Shown piece after piece: positions 7,714-16,280 of a stretch of 53,577 bases of DNA. Position 1 is the stretch's first letter; each line of letters begins with the position of its first letter. The position numbers were made by a program, and so were the translations under genes. Origin of the DNA: an uncultured Alistipes sp. (lineage in GTDB: Bacteria; Bacteroidota; Bacteroidia; Bacteroidales; Rikenellaceae); NCBI GenBank assembly GCA_904502005.1, contig CAJGDC010000005.1:1-53577 (forward strand), read 5' to 3'. The notes under the pieces are model-generated. The model was not told the origin of the DNA, ran no database searches, and saw nothing but the letters and a program-made list of their open reading frames with translations.

Positions 7714-9048
7714 TTAATATTTAAGCCAACGATACAAATCCTTAAACGACGGCTTCTTGCCGTGCATAAAGATACCGACACGGTAGATTTTTCCAGCCAC
7801 CCATACCATAACAACAAAAGTTGAGTATAGCAACACAAGCGAGAGGATAATCTCCCAGGTTGGAATACCGCTTGGAATGCGACCCATCATAACAATTGGC
7901 GAGGTGAACGGAATCATAGAGCACCAGACAACAATCGGACTATTTGGGTCGTTCATAACCATTGTAAGGATTAGGAAGGCAAGGATAATTGGCAACATTA
8001 TCGGGGTTGTAAGCTGCTGCGCATCCTGTACCTCATCCACACTTGCACCAACGGCAGCATACATAGCCGCATAGAGCAGAAATCCACCAACCATAAATAG
8101 CAGTAGCAGACCGACTATCTGAGCGATGTAGCCAGTATCCATCATAGATGCCATAGCGGTAACCATACCTGTATCAATGCCGCTGGCAGCCATTGCTGTC
8201 ACATCGGCACCCGACTGCATAGCCTCCACGCTTGACATAATATCATCTGGAAGAACTGCAGGAATCAAAAATGCACTCATAGCGATAATAAGCACGCCCC
8301 AAACCACTATCTGTGTAGCTGCTACGGCTGCCACACCTAGAATCTTACCCATCATCATATCAAATGGGCGGACAGTAGAGACAAGCACCTCAAGGATACG
8401 AGAGTTCTTCTCCTCAATAATGCTCTGCATAACAATCGAGCCATAGATAACAAGGAAGAAGTAGAGCACAAATCCTAGCACAAATCCCATCATACTTGAT
8501 GCAAAAGATGAAGAGGCTGAACTCTGCTCATCATCACCATTGCGGAATGTAGAGAGGGTAATATCCACCTCCACCTTGTCAAGTATCTGCTGTAGATTCT
8601 CAAGATTATACTGTTTAAGTCGCTCATTCTTAATAATTTGCTCTACCTGGTCAGCAATATTATCCTCCAAAAGCATAGAAGATGAGGCATTGGTATATAG
8701 CTGAATATTGTTTGGATTTTCCACAATATCCTGACCAATGTATAGCACTCCAAACTCCTCTTTCTCAAGCGAACTTTTCAACTCCTGCTGCAAATCGCCA
8801 CCCTCAAGAATGACAAAATTAACCTCCTCATTGCTCTCGAGGCGAGAGGCAACAATGCCGCTGTTATCAATTACCGAAATCTGCTTTGTGTCGCCTTTTG
8901 CAAATAGCATTATCAGTGTTGGCGCCACGCTCACAAGTGCCAGCAACAATGGCATAAGCAGCGTTGTGATGATAAACGACTTTTTGTATACGCGCTCCTT
9001 AAATTCGCGCATTATAATTAGACCAATATTTCTCATAGCCATACTCAT
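7714..9048 (-). CDS. ABC-2 family transporter permease (NatB-like)
   Basis: A 444-residue membrane subunit of an ABC exporter. Helix 1 is at about 25-48, followed by an extracytoplasmic domain of about 130 residues, then five or so helices from about 190 on. The segment EEKNSRILEVLVSTVRPFDMMMGKI is typical of NatB/ABC-2 permeases. The ATG at 9048 directly follows the stop codon of the ATPase gene (TAAATG), so the two form one operon and one transporter. The substrate is unknown; sodium export (NatAB), drug export and lipid export are all seen in the family. Confidence 0.88.
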   Translation of the reverse strand: MSMAMRNIGLIIMREFKERVYKKSFIITTLLMPLLLALVSVAPTLIMLFAKGDTKQISVIDNSGIVASRLESNEEVNFVILEGGDLQQELKSSLEKEEFGVLYIGQDIVENPNNIQLYTNASSSMLLEDNIADQVEQIIKNERLKQYNLENLQQILDKVEVDITLSTFRNGDDEQSSASSSFASSMMGFVLGFVLYFFLVIYGSIVMQSIIEEKNSRILEVLVSTVRPFDMMMGKILGVAAVAATQIVVWGVLIIAMSAFLIPAVLPDDIMSSVEAMQSGADVTAMAASGIDTGMVTAMASMMDTGYIAQIVGLLLLFMVGGFLLYAAMYAAVGASVDEVQDAQQLTTPIMLPIILAFLILTMVMNDPNSPIVVWCSMIPFTSPIVMMGRIPSGIPTWEIILSLVLLYSTFVVMVWVAGKIYRVGIFMHGKKPSFKDLYRWLKY

Positions 9049-9969
9049 TTAACGCTCCTCTACGGCGCGGATAAAGATATTGTTCATACTCGGAATAATC
9101 TCGGTAAAGCTACGCAACTCTACCGCCTCGTTTACGGCTGCAATCACACTGCGCACATCGCTATTGTGCTCAATATGAATCTTTGCCGAGGTGATTCCCG
9201 AAATTCTATCATACTCTCTCTCAAGCACGCTACACACCTCTCCCAGCGGCTGAAGTACATCCTGCTCGCCACGATACTGAACAGCAAAGATATTATCTCC
9301 GTAGCTACGGCGAATATCATCCACACGACCCGAAAGGATATTTTTTGACTTGTTAATCAACGTAATATGGTCGCAAATCTCCTCAACGCTCGACATATTG
9401 TGAGTAGAGAAGATAACTGTTGCGCCTTTGTCCCTAAGTCGGAGAATCTCCTCCTTGAGCAGATTGGCGTTAATAGGGTCAAAGCCCGAGAATGGCTCAT
9501 CAAAAATCAGCAACTTAGGTTCGTGAAGCACAGTGACGATAAACTGCACCTTCTGCGCCATACCCTTTGACAAATCCTCAACCCTCTTGTTCCACCAATC
9601 CTCAATACCGAAGCGTGTGAACCACTCCTTTAGGCGTACAAGGGCCTCATGACGTGACAGACCTTTCAGACGCGCAAGAAAGATAGCGTGCTCGCCCACC
9701 TTCATCTTCTTGTAGAGTCCTCGCTCCTCAGGCAGATAACCAATTCGGTATATATCTTGCTGTGTGATTGGTTTGCCCTCAAAGAGTACACAACCCTCAT
9801 CGGGCACAGTGATGCGATTGATTACTCTAATAAGGGTGGTCTTACCTGCGCCATTTGGACCCAACAGGCCATAGACCGAACCGGTCGGAATAGCCACCGA
9901 CACGTCATCCAGGGCCGTATGCTCTGTAAAACGTTTGGTGATGTGCTCCGCAATGATAATGTTGCTCAT
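9049..9969 (-). CDS. ABC transporter ATP-binding protein (NatA-like)
   Basis: A 306-residue ATPase partner of the permease that follows. Walker A GPNGAGKTT is at 37-45, the signature LSKGM at 133-137, Walker B LLIFDEP at 153-159, and the switch STHN a little later. The C-terminal 80 residues form the extra domain seen in NatA-type exporters. I chose the ATG at 9969: the frame stays open upstream for about 100 codons but that part runs through the promoter region into the opposite galE gene and has no family similarity. Confidence 0.92.
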   Translation of the reverse strand: MSNIIIAEHITKRFTEHTALDDVSVAIPTGSVYGLLGPNGAGKTTLIRVINRITVPDEGCVLFEGKPITQQDIYRIGYLPEERGLYKKMKVGEHAIFLARLKGLSRHEALVRLKEWFTRFGIEDWWNKRVEDLSKGMAQKVQFIVTVLHEPKLLIFDEPFSGFDPINANLLKEEILRLRDKGATVIFSTHNMSSVEEICDHITLINKSKNILSGRVDDIRRSYGDNIFAVQYRGEQDVLQPLGEVCSVLEREYDRISGITSAKIHIEHNSDVRSVIAAVNEAVELRSFTEIIPSMNNIFIRAVEER

Positions 9970-10018
9970 AATACTAACTTTGTTAATTGTATAGAAGTTG
10001 AAATATACTTCATTATAA

Positions 10019-10026
10019 CAAAGGTA
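10019..10026 (-). promoter_or_regulatory. -7 box, ABC transporter operon
   Basis: TACCTTTG on the minus strand, 49 bases before the ATG at 9969. It is a full match to TAnnTTTG, but no TTTG sits at the usual upstream distance. It is arranged back to back with the galE box. Confidence 0.45.
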
Positions 10027-10039
10027 TTGATTTTTTTTG

Positions 10040-10047
10040 TATATTTG
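10040..10047 (+). promoter_or_regulatory. -7 box, galE-deoC operon
   Basis: TATATTTG matches TAnnTTTG and lies 22 bases before the chosen ATG (10070), giving a leader of about 15 nt. The start of transcription here also argues against any galE start upstream of 10070. Confidence 0.5.
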
Positions 10048-10069
10048 TACCGAACTACATATTTTTTTG

Positions 10070-11101
10070 ATGATGAATAAAAAATCTGTCCTTGTCTCTG
10101 GCGGTGCCGGATATATAGGTTCACATACTGCCGTAGAGCTTATTGCTGCGGGATATGATGTGGTTGTGGCGGATAATCTCTCAAATTCTGACATGTCAGG
10201 CATTGAGGGTGTGCGTGCAATTACCGGTGTAGATGTGCCATTTATCAATGTAGACTGTTGCGACAAGCAGGCTTTTGCTCAGGTTTTTGAGCAGTACGAC
10301 TTCGACTCGGTGATTCACTTTGCGGCCTTCAAAGCTGTGGGCGAGTCTGTTGCCGACCCAATGAAGTACTACTGCAACAACCTACTCTCGTTCATCAATG
10401 TGATAGACCTTATGCGTGAGTATGGAAGGCATAATATTGTCTTTTCATCCTCAGCCACTGTCTATGGTGAGGCAGAGGAGTTGCCTGTGACAGAGGCTAC
10501 AGAGCGTAAGCCGGCAACGAGCGCCTATGGAAATACCAAGCAGATGTGTGAGGATATTCTGCGTGACGCTACTGCCGCATATCCTGAGATTAAGGGTATA
10601 GCACTGCGATATTTTAACCCTATTGGCGCCCACCCATCGGCTCTTATTGGCGAACTTCCGCGCGGAGTGCCACAAAATCTTGTGCCTTATATCACACAGA
10701 CCGCTGCAGGCGTGCGCGAGTGTCTATCAATTTTTGGCGATGACTACCCTACTGAGGATGGTAGTTGTCTACGAGATTATATCGACATTGTAGACCTTGC
10801 CAAGGCTCACGTGGCAGCAATAAACCGCATGGTTGAGGGCAAGAACCAGTGTGGCTACGAGATTTTCAACGTCGGCACTGGTCGTGCAGTCTCGGTCTTT
10901 GAGTTGGTAAAGACCTTTGAGCGTGTGAACAACCTTAAGCTCAATTACAAGGTAGCCCCTCGTCGTGCAGGTGATGTGGTGGCAGTTTGGGCAGACACCA
11001 CCCTTGCAAATAAGGAGCTAGGTTGGAGAGCAGAGCGAAGCCTTGAGCAGACACTTCAGTCTGCATGGGAGTGGGAAAAAAGAGTAAGAAATATAGAATA
11101 A
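10070..11101 (+). CDS. galE: UDP-glucose 4-epimerase
   Basis: A 343-residue short-chain dehydrogenase-type epimerase that interconverts UDP-glucose and UDP-galactose with bound NAD. The nucleotide-binding motif GGAGYIGSH is at 11-19, the catalytic Ser region FSSSATVYGE at 125-134, and YGNTK at 153-157 holds the Tyr and Lys of the active site. Two ATGs are adjacent (10070 and 10073); either could be used. deoC follows after 12 bases in the same direction. Confidence 0.95.
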   Translation: MMNKKSVLVSGGAGYIGSHTAVELIAAGYDVVVADNLSNSDMSGIEGVRAITGVDVPFINVDCCDKQAFAQVFEQYDFDSVIHFAAFKAVGESVADPMKYYCNNLLSFINVIDLMREYGRHNIVFSSSATVYGEAEELPVTEATERKPATSAYGNTKQMCEDILRDATAAYPEIKGIALRYFNPIGAHPSALIGELPRGVPQNLVPYITQTAAGVRECLSIFGDDYPTEDGSCLRDYIDIVDLAKAHVAAINRMVEGKNQCGYEIFNVGTGRAVSVFELVKTFERVNNLKLNYKVAPRRAGDVVAVWADTTLANKELGWRAERSLEQTLQSAWEWEKRVRNIE

Positions 11102-11113
11102 AATAGTATAACT

Positions 11114-11992
11114 ATGGAGTATAGTAACATCCTAAATCAGTATGCCCCTGCTGCAACCGTAGAGCAGGTGGCTGAGCAGGTGGCAGCAGCAAAGGCTGCA
11201 CAGTCAAAGAACGAGAATACAGAGGTCTATAAGTTCTGCCTCTCAGCTGTTGACCTTACAACACTCACCTGCAACGACTCTGTGGAGTCAGTTACAGAGT
11301 TTGCCAATCGCGCCGTAGATTTCTACAAGGCCTATCCGGAGATTGAGAATGTAGCCTCTATCTGCGTATACCCTTCATTTGTGGAGACTGTAGGCTTGGC
11401 TATTGATGGCACACCGATGCGAATTACAAGTGTCGCAGGCGGTTTCCCATCTTCGCAGACATTCCTTGAGGTTAAGATGCTCGAGGTGGCTATGGCTGTT
11501 GAGAATGGTGCCGACGAGGTAGATATCGTACTTAATGTCGGCAAGATGCTCACTGGCGCATACGACGAGGCGGCAAATGAGGTGGAGATGATACGCTCTG
11601 AGATGGATGACGATGTTGTGCTGAAGGTTATCCTTGAGACTGGAGCGCTCAAAACCCCTGAGCTTATCCGCAAGGCGTCGTTAATATCTATGGCTGCAGG
11701 TGCAGACTTTATCAAGACCTCTACCGGCAAGATTGACGTTGCTGCAACACCTGAGGCTGCAGTTGTGATGTGCCAAGCTATCAAAGACTATTATGACAAA
11801 ACAGGTCGCAAGGTTGGCTTCAAGGCTGCTGGTGGCGTTAAGAGTCCACAGGATGCAGCTCTCTACTACACCATCGTAGAGCAGATTTTGGGTCAGGAGT
11901 GGCTTACAACAGAGCTCTTCCGCATCGGCGCCTCTTCGGCTGCAAACAACCTACTCTCGGCTATTGTTGGCTCTTCAGTTAGCCACTTCTAA
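11114..11992 (+). CDS. deoC: Deoxyribose-phosphate aldolase
   Basis: A 292-residue class I aldolase that cleaves 2-deoxyribose 5-phosphate to glyceraldehyde 3-phosphate and acetaldehyde in deoxynucleoside breakdown. The Schiff-base lysine is Lys201 in DFIKTSTG, the second catalytic Lys is Lys237 in GFKAAGG, and Asp47 is in SAVDLTTL. The protein is longer than the roughly 220-residue form and fits the E. coli-type group with an N-terminal extension. It lies 12 bp after galE and ends at a strong terminator. Confidence 0.95.
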   Translation: MEYSNILNQYAPAATVEQVAEQVAAAKAAQSKNENTEVYKFCLSAVDLTTLTCNDSVESVTEFANRAVDFYKAYPEIENVASICVYPSFVETVGLAIDGTPMRITSVAGGFPSSQTFLEVKMLEVAMAVENGADEVDIVLNVGKMLTGAYDEAANEVEMIRSEMDDDVVLKVILETGALKTPELIRKASLISMAAGADFIKTSTGKIDVAATPEAAVVMCQAIKDYYDKTGRKVGFKAAGGVKSPQDAALYYTIVEQILGQEWLTTELFRIGASSAANNLLSAIVGSSVSHF

Positions 11993-12004
11993 TGGTTATC
12001 GCAC

Positions 12005-12042
12005 AAAAAAATCCACCTATGAGGGTCATAGGTGGATTTTTT
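12005..12042. terminator. Bidirectional terminator, deoC / lipid kinase
   Basis: A 12-bp perfect stem, ATCCACCTATGA with its complement around GGG, with an A-run before and a T-run after. It can stop transcripts from both converging genes. Confidence 0.85.
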
Positions 12043-12054
12043 ATATTACAGCGG

Positions 12055-13017
12055 CTACTTAGATAAAAACTCCTTAGTTACCACTACGCGGATAGCTCTT
12101 GGAACAATCTCTATATCTATAGGTGTCTCACCCATCATCTCGCCATCGCACTCAAGAGTTATAGGAGGTGCAGAGGTGATACTTATATGCTTGCCCTGCG
12201 CATGCTTAACGTGACCGATAGAGTATATTCCACCATTAAAGAGGCGGCGCAGACGGAAGACAATGTGCCACCAATGCAACGGCTTGATAAGGGTTATATC
12301 GAGCAGTCCATCATCAGCAACCGCTTTAGGTAGCTGCTGCACACCTCCACCGTTGTACTTACAGATACCTACGGCGATGCTAAAAATCAGATTGTTGAAT
12401 ATCTCCTTACCATCCACCACAATCTTTACGCCCGACGCCTTATAGCTAAAGTATGCCTTCAGGATGCTTGCGTAGTATAGCCAGCGGCCCTTAAAGCCCT
12501 GTGCCTTCCAATGGTTAAAGATTGATATGACAAATGAGTCAAAGCCCAAGCCTGCCACATTTGCCATGTAGCGGGTCTGGCGATATTTTGACTCTGTATA
12601 TGTCACAGCACCCACATCTTGGAGAAAGGTCTTACCCTCCTTAATAGCTCGTATAGCCTCGGAGTAGTGTGATGCAATGCCAAAGGTTCGCACCCAGTCA
12701 TTACCCGTTCCAACAGCTATAACTGCAAGGCTCACCTCCTTAGGCTGGCACTGCTGCTGGATAAAGAGTCCATTGACCACCTCATTGAGCGTACCATCAC
12801 CACCGACAATGATAATCTTGCGATAACCCTTATTTACAGCCTCCACTGCCAGCTCCGTAGCGTGACACTTATGTTCTGTAAAGACAGCATCGTGGTAGAT
12901 ATTGTTATCTCTAAGCAGTTTTGCTATCTGCGGGTAGTCCGTAAGTCCAAGACCCGAACCTGCCGTTGGGTTTACGATGGCAAACCAGTGGTCAGTATTT
13001 ATCTGGTCGGCAACCAT
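12055..13017 (-). CDS. Diacylglycerol/lipid kinase family protein (YegS/BmrU type)
   Basis: A 320-residue lipid kinase of the DAGK catalytic family. The nucleotide-binding motif VGGDGTLNEVVNG is at about 71-83, and AVGTGNDWVRTFG at 101-113 is typical of the family. It phosphorylates a lipid hydroxyl such as diacylglycerol or a sphingoid base; Bacteroidetes make sphingolipids, so either is possible. The ATG at 13017 comes one base after the pepD stop, so the two are co-transcribed. Confidence 0.88.
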   Translation of the reverse strand: MVADQINTDHWFAIVNPTAGSGLGLTDYPQIAKLLRDNNIYHDAVFTEHKCHATELAVEAVNKGYRKIIIVGGDGTLNEVVNGLFIQQQCQPKEVSLAVIAVGTGNDWVRTFGIASHYSEAIRAIKEGKTFLQDVGAVTYTESKYRQTRYMANVAGLGFDSFVISIFNHWKAQGFKGRWLYYASILKAYFSYKASGVKIVVDGKEIFNNLIFSIAVGICKYNGGGVQQLPKAVADDGLLDITLIKPLHWWHIVFRLRRLFNGGIYSIGHVKHAQGKHISITSAPPITLECDGEMMGETPIDIEIVPRAIRVVVTKEFLSK

Positions 13018-13018
13018 A

Positions 13019-14473
13019 CTACTTCAGTGGAGCGTTTGCAAGCGTATGGAGCAGGAATGAGTAGAACTTCTCTACCGAAGCAATCTCAACCTTCTCATCT
13101 GGAGAGTGAGGGTAGCAGATGGTCGGTCCAAATGAAATCATATCCAACCCCTCGTATTTACCACCAATAATACCGCACTCAAGACCTGCGTGAATAGCCA
13201 TCACAGCCGGCTTAACACCATAGAGTGACTCGTAAGATGCGAGCATAGTGTGCAGAATTGGCGACTCCATGTTTGGCTTCCAGCCGTCATAGTCACCCGA
13301 GAGCTCAACAGTAGCACCAGCAAGCTCAAAGACGCCCTTAATAGCCTCGCCAAGTGCATGCTTCTCGCTATTTACCGAGCTACGGAGCAGACACTGAATC
13401 TTAACACACTCGCCATTGCTCACTACACGCGCAAGGTTAGATGAGGTCTGCACAAGACCCTCCATCTCTACAGACATCTTTACAACACCATTTGGCGCGC
13501 CGATAACAGCCTTAGCGAGCTTTGTTGCAACCTCAGCAGGGATAACCTGCTCTGGCATGGCTGTAGGTGTGGCCTTCACAGATATGCTATCCTCGATATT
13601 TGCAAACTCGGCGATAAGTGTCTTCTCAAACGCAGCAACCTCTGCCTCAAAAGCAGCCGCATCGCCATTAGCCACAAGAACAACAGCCGTAGCCTCGCGC
13701 GGAATAGCGTTACGCAATCCACCACCATCTACACTTGCCAGGCAAACATCGCAAGCTGTATGGTTCAGCAGACGGAACAACTCGCGGTTAGCATTTGCTC
13801 TCTGATAGCCAATCTGAATACCAGAGTGACCACCCTTAAGACCCTTAACCTCAACAACATAAGCTGCATAACCCGCAGGAGCTGTCTCGGCAGTATAAGG
13901 CAGTGTAATATTTGCATCCAGACCACCTGCACAACCTACATACAACTCGCCCTCGGTCTCAGAGTCAAGGTTGAGCAGAATATCACCCTGCAACAGACCA
14001 CCCTTAAGACCAAAAGCACCATCCATACCTGTCTCCTCAGTAGCTGTAAAGAGCGCCTCAACAGGACCGTGAACAAGCGTCTTATCCTCAAGAATTGCAA
14101 GGATAGCAGCCGCACCGATACCATTATCAGCACCAAGAGTTGTACCATTAGCAGTCACCCACTCGCCATCAATATATGCCTCAATAGCATCGTTCTCAAA
14201 GTCAAAAACCTTGTCGTTATTCTTCTGTGGCACCATATCAAGGTGAGCTTGAATAACGATACCCTTACGATTCTCCATACCAGGGGTAGCAGCCTTACGC
14301 ACATAGACGTTATTTGCCTCATCAACACAATATTCAAGACCCTGAGCCTGAGCAAAATCTACTACATACTGACGAATCTTCTCCTCGTGGTGAGAAGGGT
14401 GCGGAATGTTACAAATAGCCGCAAAATGTTTCCAAACAAGCGCCGGCTTAAGCGCACTAAAATCTTTGTTCAT
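13019..14473 (-). CDS. pepD: Cytosolic beta-Ala-His / aminoacyl-histidine dipeptidase
   Basis: A 484-residue M20-family metallodipeptidase. Metal ligands are visible: His77 and Asp79 in QAHLDMV, Asp116 in TLGADNG, and the catalytic pair Glu146-Glu147 in TATEETGMDG. PepD enzymes hydrolyse a range of unblocked dipeptides in the cytoplasm; no signal peptide is present. It is the third gene of a four-gene run (outer-membrane protein, phoH, pepD, lipid kinase) with gaps of at most 18 bp. Confidence 0.93.
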   Translation of the reverse strand: MNKDFSALKPALVWKHFAAICNIPHPSHHEEKIRQYVVDFAQAQGLEYCVDEANNVYVRKAATPGMENRKGIVIQAHLDMVPQKNNDKVFDFENDAIEAYIDGEWVTANGTTLGADNGIGAAAILAILEDKTLVHGPVEALFTATEETGMDGAFGLKGGLLQGDILLNLDSETEGELYVGCAGGLDANITLPYTAETAPAGYAAYVVEVKGLKGGHSGIQIGYQRANANRELFRLLNHTACDVCLASVDGGGLRNAIPREATAVVLVANGDAAAFEAEVAAFEKTLIAEFANIEDSISVKATPTAMPEQVIPAEVATKLAKAVIGAPNGVVKMSVEMEGLVQTSSNLARVVSNGECVKIQCLLRSSVNSEKHALGEAIKGVFELAGATVELSGDYDGWKPNMESPILHTMLASYESLYGVKPAVMAIHAGLECGIIGGKYEGLDMISFGPTICYPHSPDEKVEIASVEKFYSFLLHTLANAPLK

Positions 14474-14491
14474 TATTGTATAGTTTTAAGT

Positions 14492-15523
14492 TTATTGTTT
14501 ATTCTCACTCTCTCGTTGCTCACGCGCCTCACGACGACGCTGCTCCTCAATCTTATCCTGACGGTCAAAGGCGTCTACAATATGCTTTACAAGCTCATGG
14601 CGCACAATATCCGAACGGTCAAACTCTACAAAGCCAATGCCCGGAATATCCTTCACCGTGTTCATTGCGCGCACAAGTCCGCTGTCTGACTTATGCGGAA
14701 GGTCTACCTGCGTAACATCGCCCGTAACGATAAACTTTGCATTGCGACCCATGCGCGTAAGGAACATCTTTATCTGCGAGCGGGTAGTATTCTGCGCCTC
14801 ATCAAGAATCACAAAGGCGTTATCAAGCGTACGACCACGCATATATGCAAGCGGAGCAATCTGCACAGTGCCATCCTCCATAAACTTCTGCAACTTCAGT
14901 GGCGGAATCATATCGTTCAGCGCATCATACAACGGCTGCAAATATGGGTCGAGCTTCTCCTTCATATCTCCTGGTAGAAAACCGAGCTTCTCACCCGCCT
15001 CAACAGCCGGTCGGGTAAGTATCACACGGCGCACTTGACGCTCACGTAGTGCCCTCACTGCCAATGCGATAGCTGTATACGTCTTACCTGTTCCCGCAGG
15101 ACCTGTTGCAAAAATCAGGTCGCACTTGTCGTAGAGATTGACCAGCTTGCGCTGATTTTCGGTGCGAGCCTTTACTACCACACCATTATTGCCGTAGACA
15201 ATAACCTCGCTATCTCGAGCAGTTGCGCTACTGCTCTCTGTTGGCGCATCGCCCGTAGTAAAACCTGCAGCAAAAGATTGATCTACAACCTCTTTGGAGA
15301 TATGTCCATAGCGGTCGTAGTAGTCAATGAGCGACTGCATACGACGCTCAAAACGCTCTATATCGCCCTTGGCACCGAGCACCTTAAGCGTATGTCCGCG
15401 TGCAATAATCTTCAGCTTTGGATGCAGAGCCTTTATCTGCTCAAGATAGACATTCTTGGCACCATACAGCTCCCTGGTATCTATATTCTCTACCGAAATT
15501 GTTTTACCCTCTGTCTCTATCAT
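14492..15523 (-). CDS. phoH: PhoH-like ATPase
   Basis: A 343-residue protein of the PhoH/YbeZ family. An N-terminal KH-like part (about 1-100) is followed by an ATPase domain with Walker A GPAGTGKTYT at 141-150 and Walker B VILDEAQN at 238-245. PhoH proteins are linked to RNA metabolism and ribosome maturation, often together with YbeY, which is not adjacent here. The charged tail (EEQRRREAREQRES) is helical. Its start codon overlaps the stop of the upstream gene by one base (TAATG). Confidence 0.92.
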   Translation of the reverse strand: MIETEGKTISVENIDTRELYGAKNVYLEQIKALHPKLKIIARGHTLKVLGAKGDIERFERRMQSLIDYYDRYGHISKEVVDQSFAAGFTTGDAPTESSSATARDSEVIVYGNNGVVVKARTENQRKLVNLYDKCDLIFATGPAGTGKTYTAIALAVRALRERQVRRVILTRPAVEAGEKLGFLPGDMKEKLDPYLQPLYDALNDMIPPLKLQKFMEDGTVQIAPLAYMRGRTLDNAFVILDEAQNTTRSQIKMFLTRMGRNAKFIVTGDVTQVDLPHKSDSGLVRAMNTVKDIPGIGFVEFDRSDIVRHELVKHIVDAFDRQDKIEEQRRREAREQRESENKQ

Positions 15524-16143
15524 TAGAATAGTATTCCCACTTTTAGTTGTGCATTAAACATTGTTGTCTTTATATACTCACCCTCCATACTAATATCATA
15601 CGAAAGGCAGTTCTCCATCGCCTTAAATCCTCCACCCACACGCGCATCAACAAGCAATCTATTAAACAGACACACGCTTACACCTGCACTATAAGATACG
15701 GTCGGATAGAGACGGCCAAACATCACCTTCTCGCCCTTACGGTCAAGATATGTCGGGTTGTCCATTAGCGTAAATACCGGGCCCACATTAAACCTCACAA
15801 GGACCGCCTTAAGTGACACAAGCAGAGGCACCTGCACCGTATTACACTTTATATCGGACTTAAATTTCTGCTTCTCATCCGTCAGGGCAATCTTGTTGTA
15901 TGAGTAGAGAATCTCTGGCTGAATGCCAAGTATACCCACAAGCCTAAGCCCCATATGAATACCGGCAACAAAACCTGTCTGCGCCTTTAACGATGCCGAA
16001 GAATCGCCCATGTCAAACCTCGCCAGCGGATGATGCACTCCTGCCACAACACCCCACTCGGTCCTTATGCCCGGCACACCACCTCCAGCATACGCCGTTG
16101 CCCCAATCAGCAACGCCACAAGTATAACTATACATCTTCTCAT
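15523..16143 (-). CDS. Outer-membrane beta-barrel protein (porin-family)
   Basis: A 206-residue protein with a clear signal peptide (MRRCIVILVALLIGATAYA). The mature part has alternating hydrophobic strands and repeated Gly/aromatic residues (GIHMGLRLVGILGIQPEILYS, VQVPLLVSLKAV, FNVGPVFT), typical of the small eight-strand barrels annotated as outer membrane protein beta-barrel domain in Bacteroidetes. I chose the ATG at 16143 over a GTG two codons upstream. Function is unknown; it heads the phoH-pepD operon. Confidence 0.75.
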   Translation of the reverse strand: MRRCIVILVALLIGATAYAGGGVPGIRTEWGVVAGVHHPLARFDMGDSSASLKAQTGFVAGIHMGLRLVGILGIQPEILYSYNKIALTDEKQKFKSDIKCNTVQVPLLVSLKAVLVRFNVGPVFTLMDNPTYLDRKGEKVMFGRLYPTVSYSAGVSVCLFNRLLVDARVGGGFKAMENCLSYDISMEGEYIKTTMFNAQLKVGILF

Positions 16144-16151
16144 AATCACTC

Positions 16152-16159
16152 CAAAAATA
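16152..16159 (-). promoter_or_regulatory. -7 box, outer-membrane protein / phoH operon
   Basis: TATTTTTG on the minus strand, 8 bases before the ATG at 16143. If used, the leader would be only a few nucleotides, as for the TIR gene. Confidence 0.35.
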
Positions 16160-16210
16160 ATAATTTTTTATTAAACAGCCATATAAATAGGTATCAATAT
16201 TGCCAAAAAT

Positions 16211-16241
16211 TTTGTTCTCCCAATGCTTTTCACTACCTTTG
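16211..16241 (+). promoter_or_regulatory. Promoter of der
   Basis: TTTG (16211-16214), exactly 19 bases, then TACCTTTG (16234-16241): a full match to the Bacteroidetes sigma-ABfr consensus. The predicted leader is about 30-35 nt. Confidence 0.8.
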
Positions 16242-16280
16242 CACCGAAATTGATGATAAAAATATAAAATAGAGCATATT

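Noticed and set aside
9970..10266. A 99-codon N-terminal extension of the ABC ATPase
   Set aside because: It crosses the shared promoter region and the opposite galE gene, has no family similarity, and the family start fits the ATG at 9969.
13760..14689. A long plus-strand open frame opposite pepD and phoH
   Set aside because: It lies antisense to two well-conserved genes; the composition (Thr, Leu, Asn rich) is that of a shadow frame.
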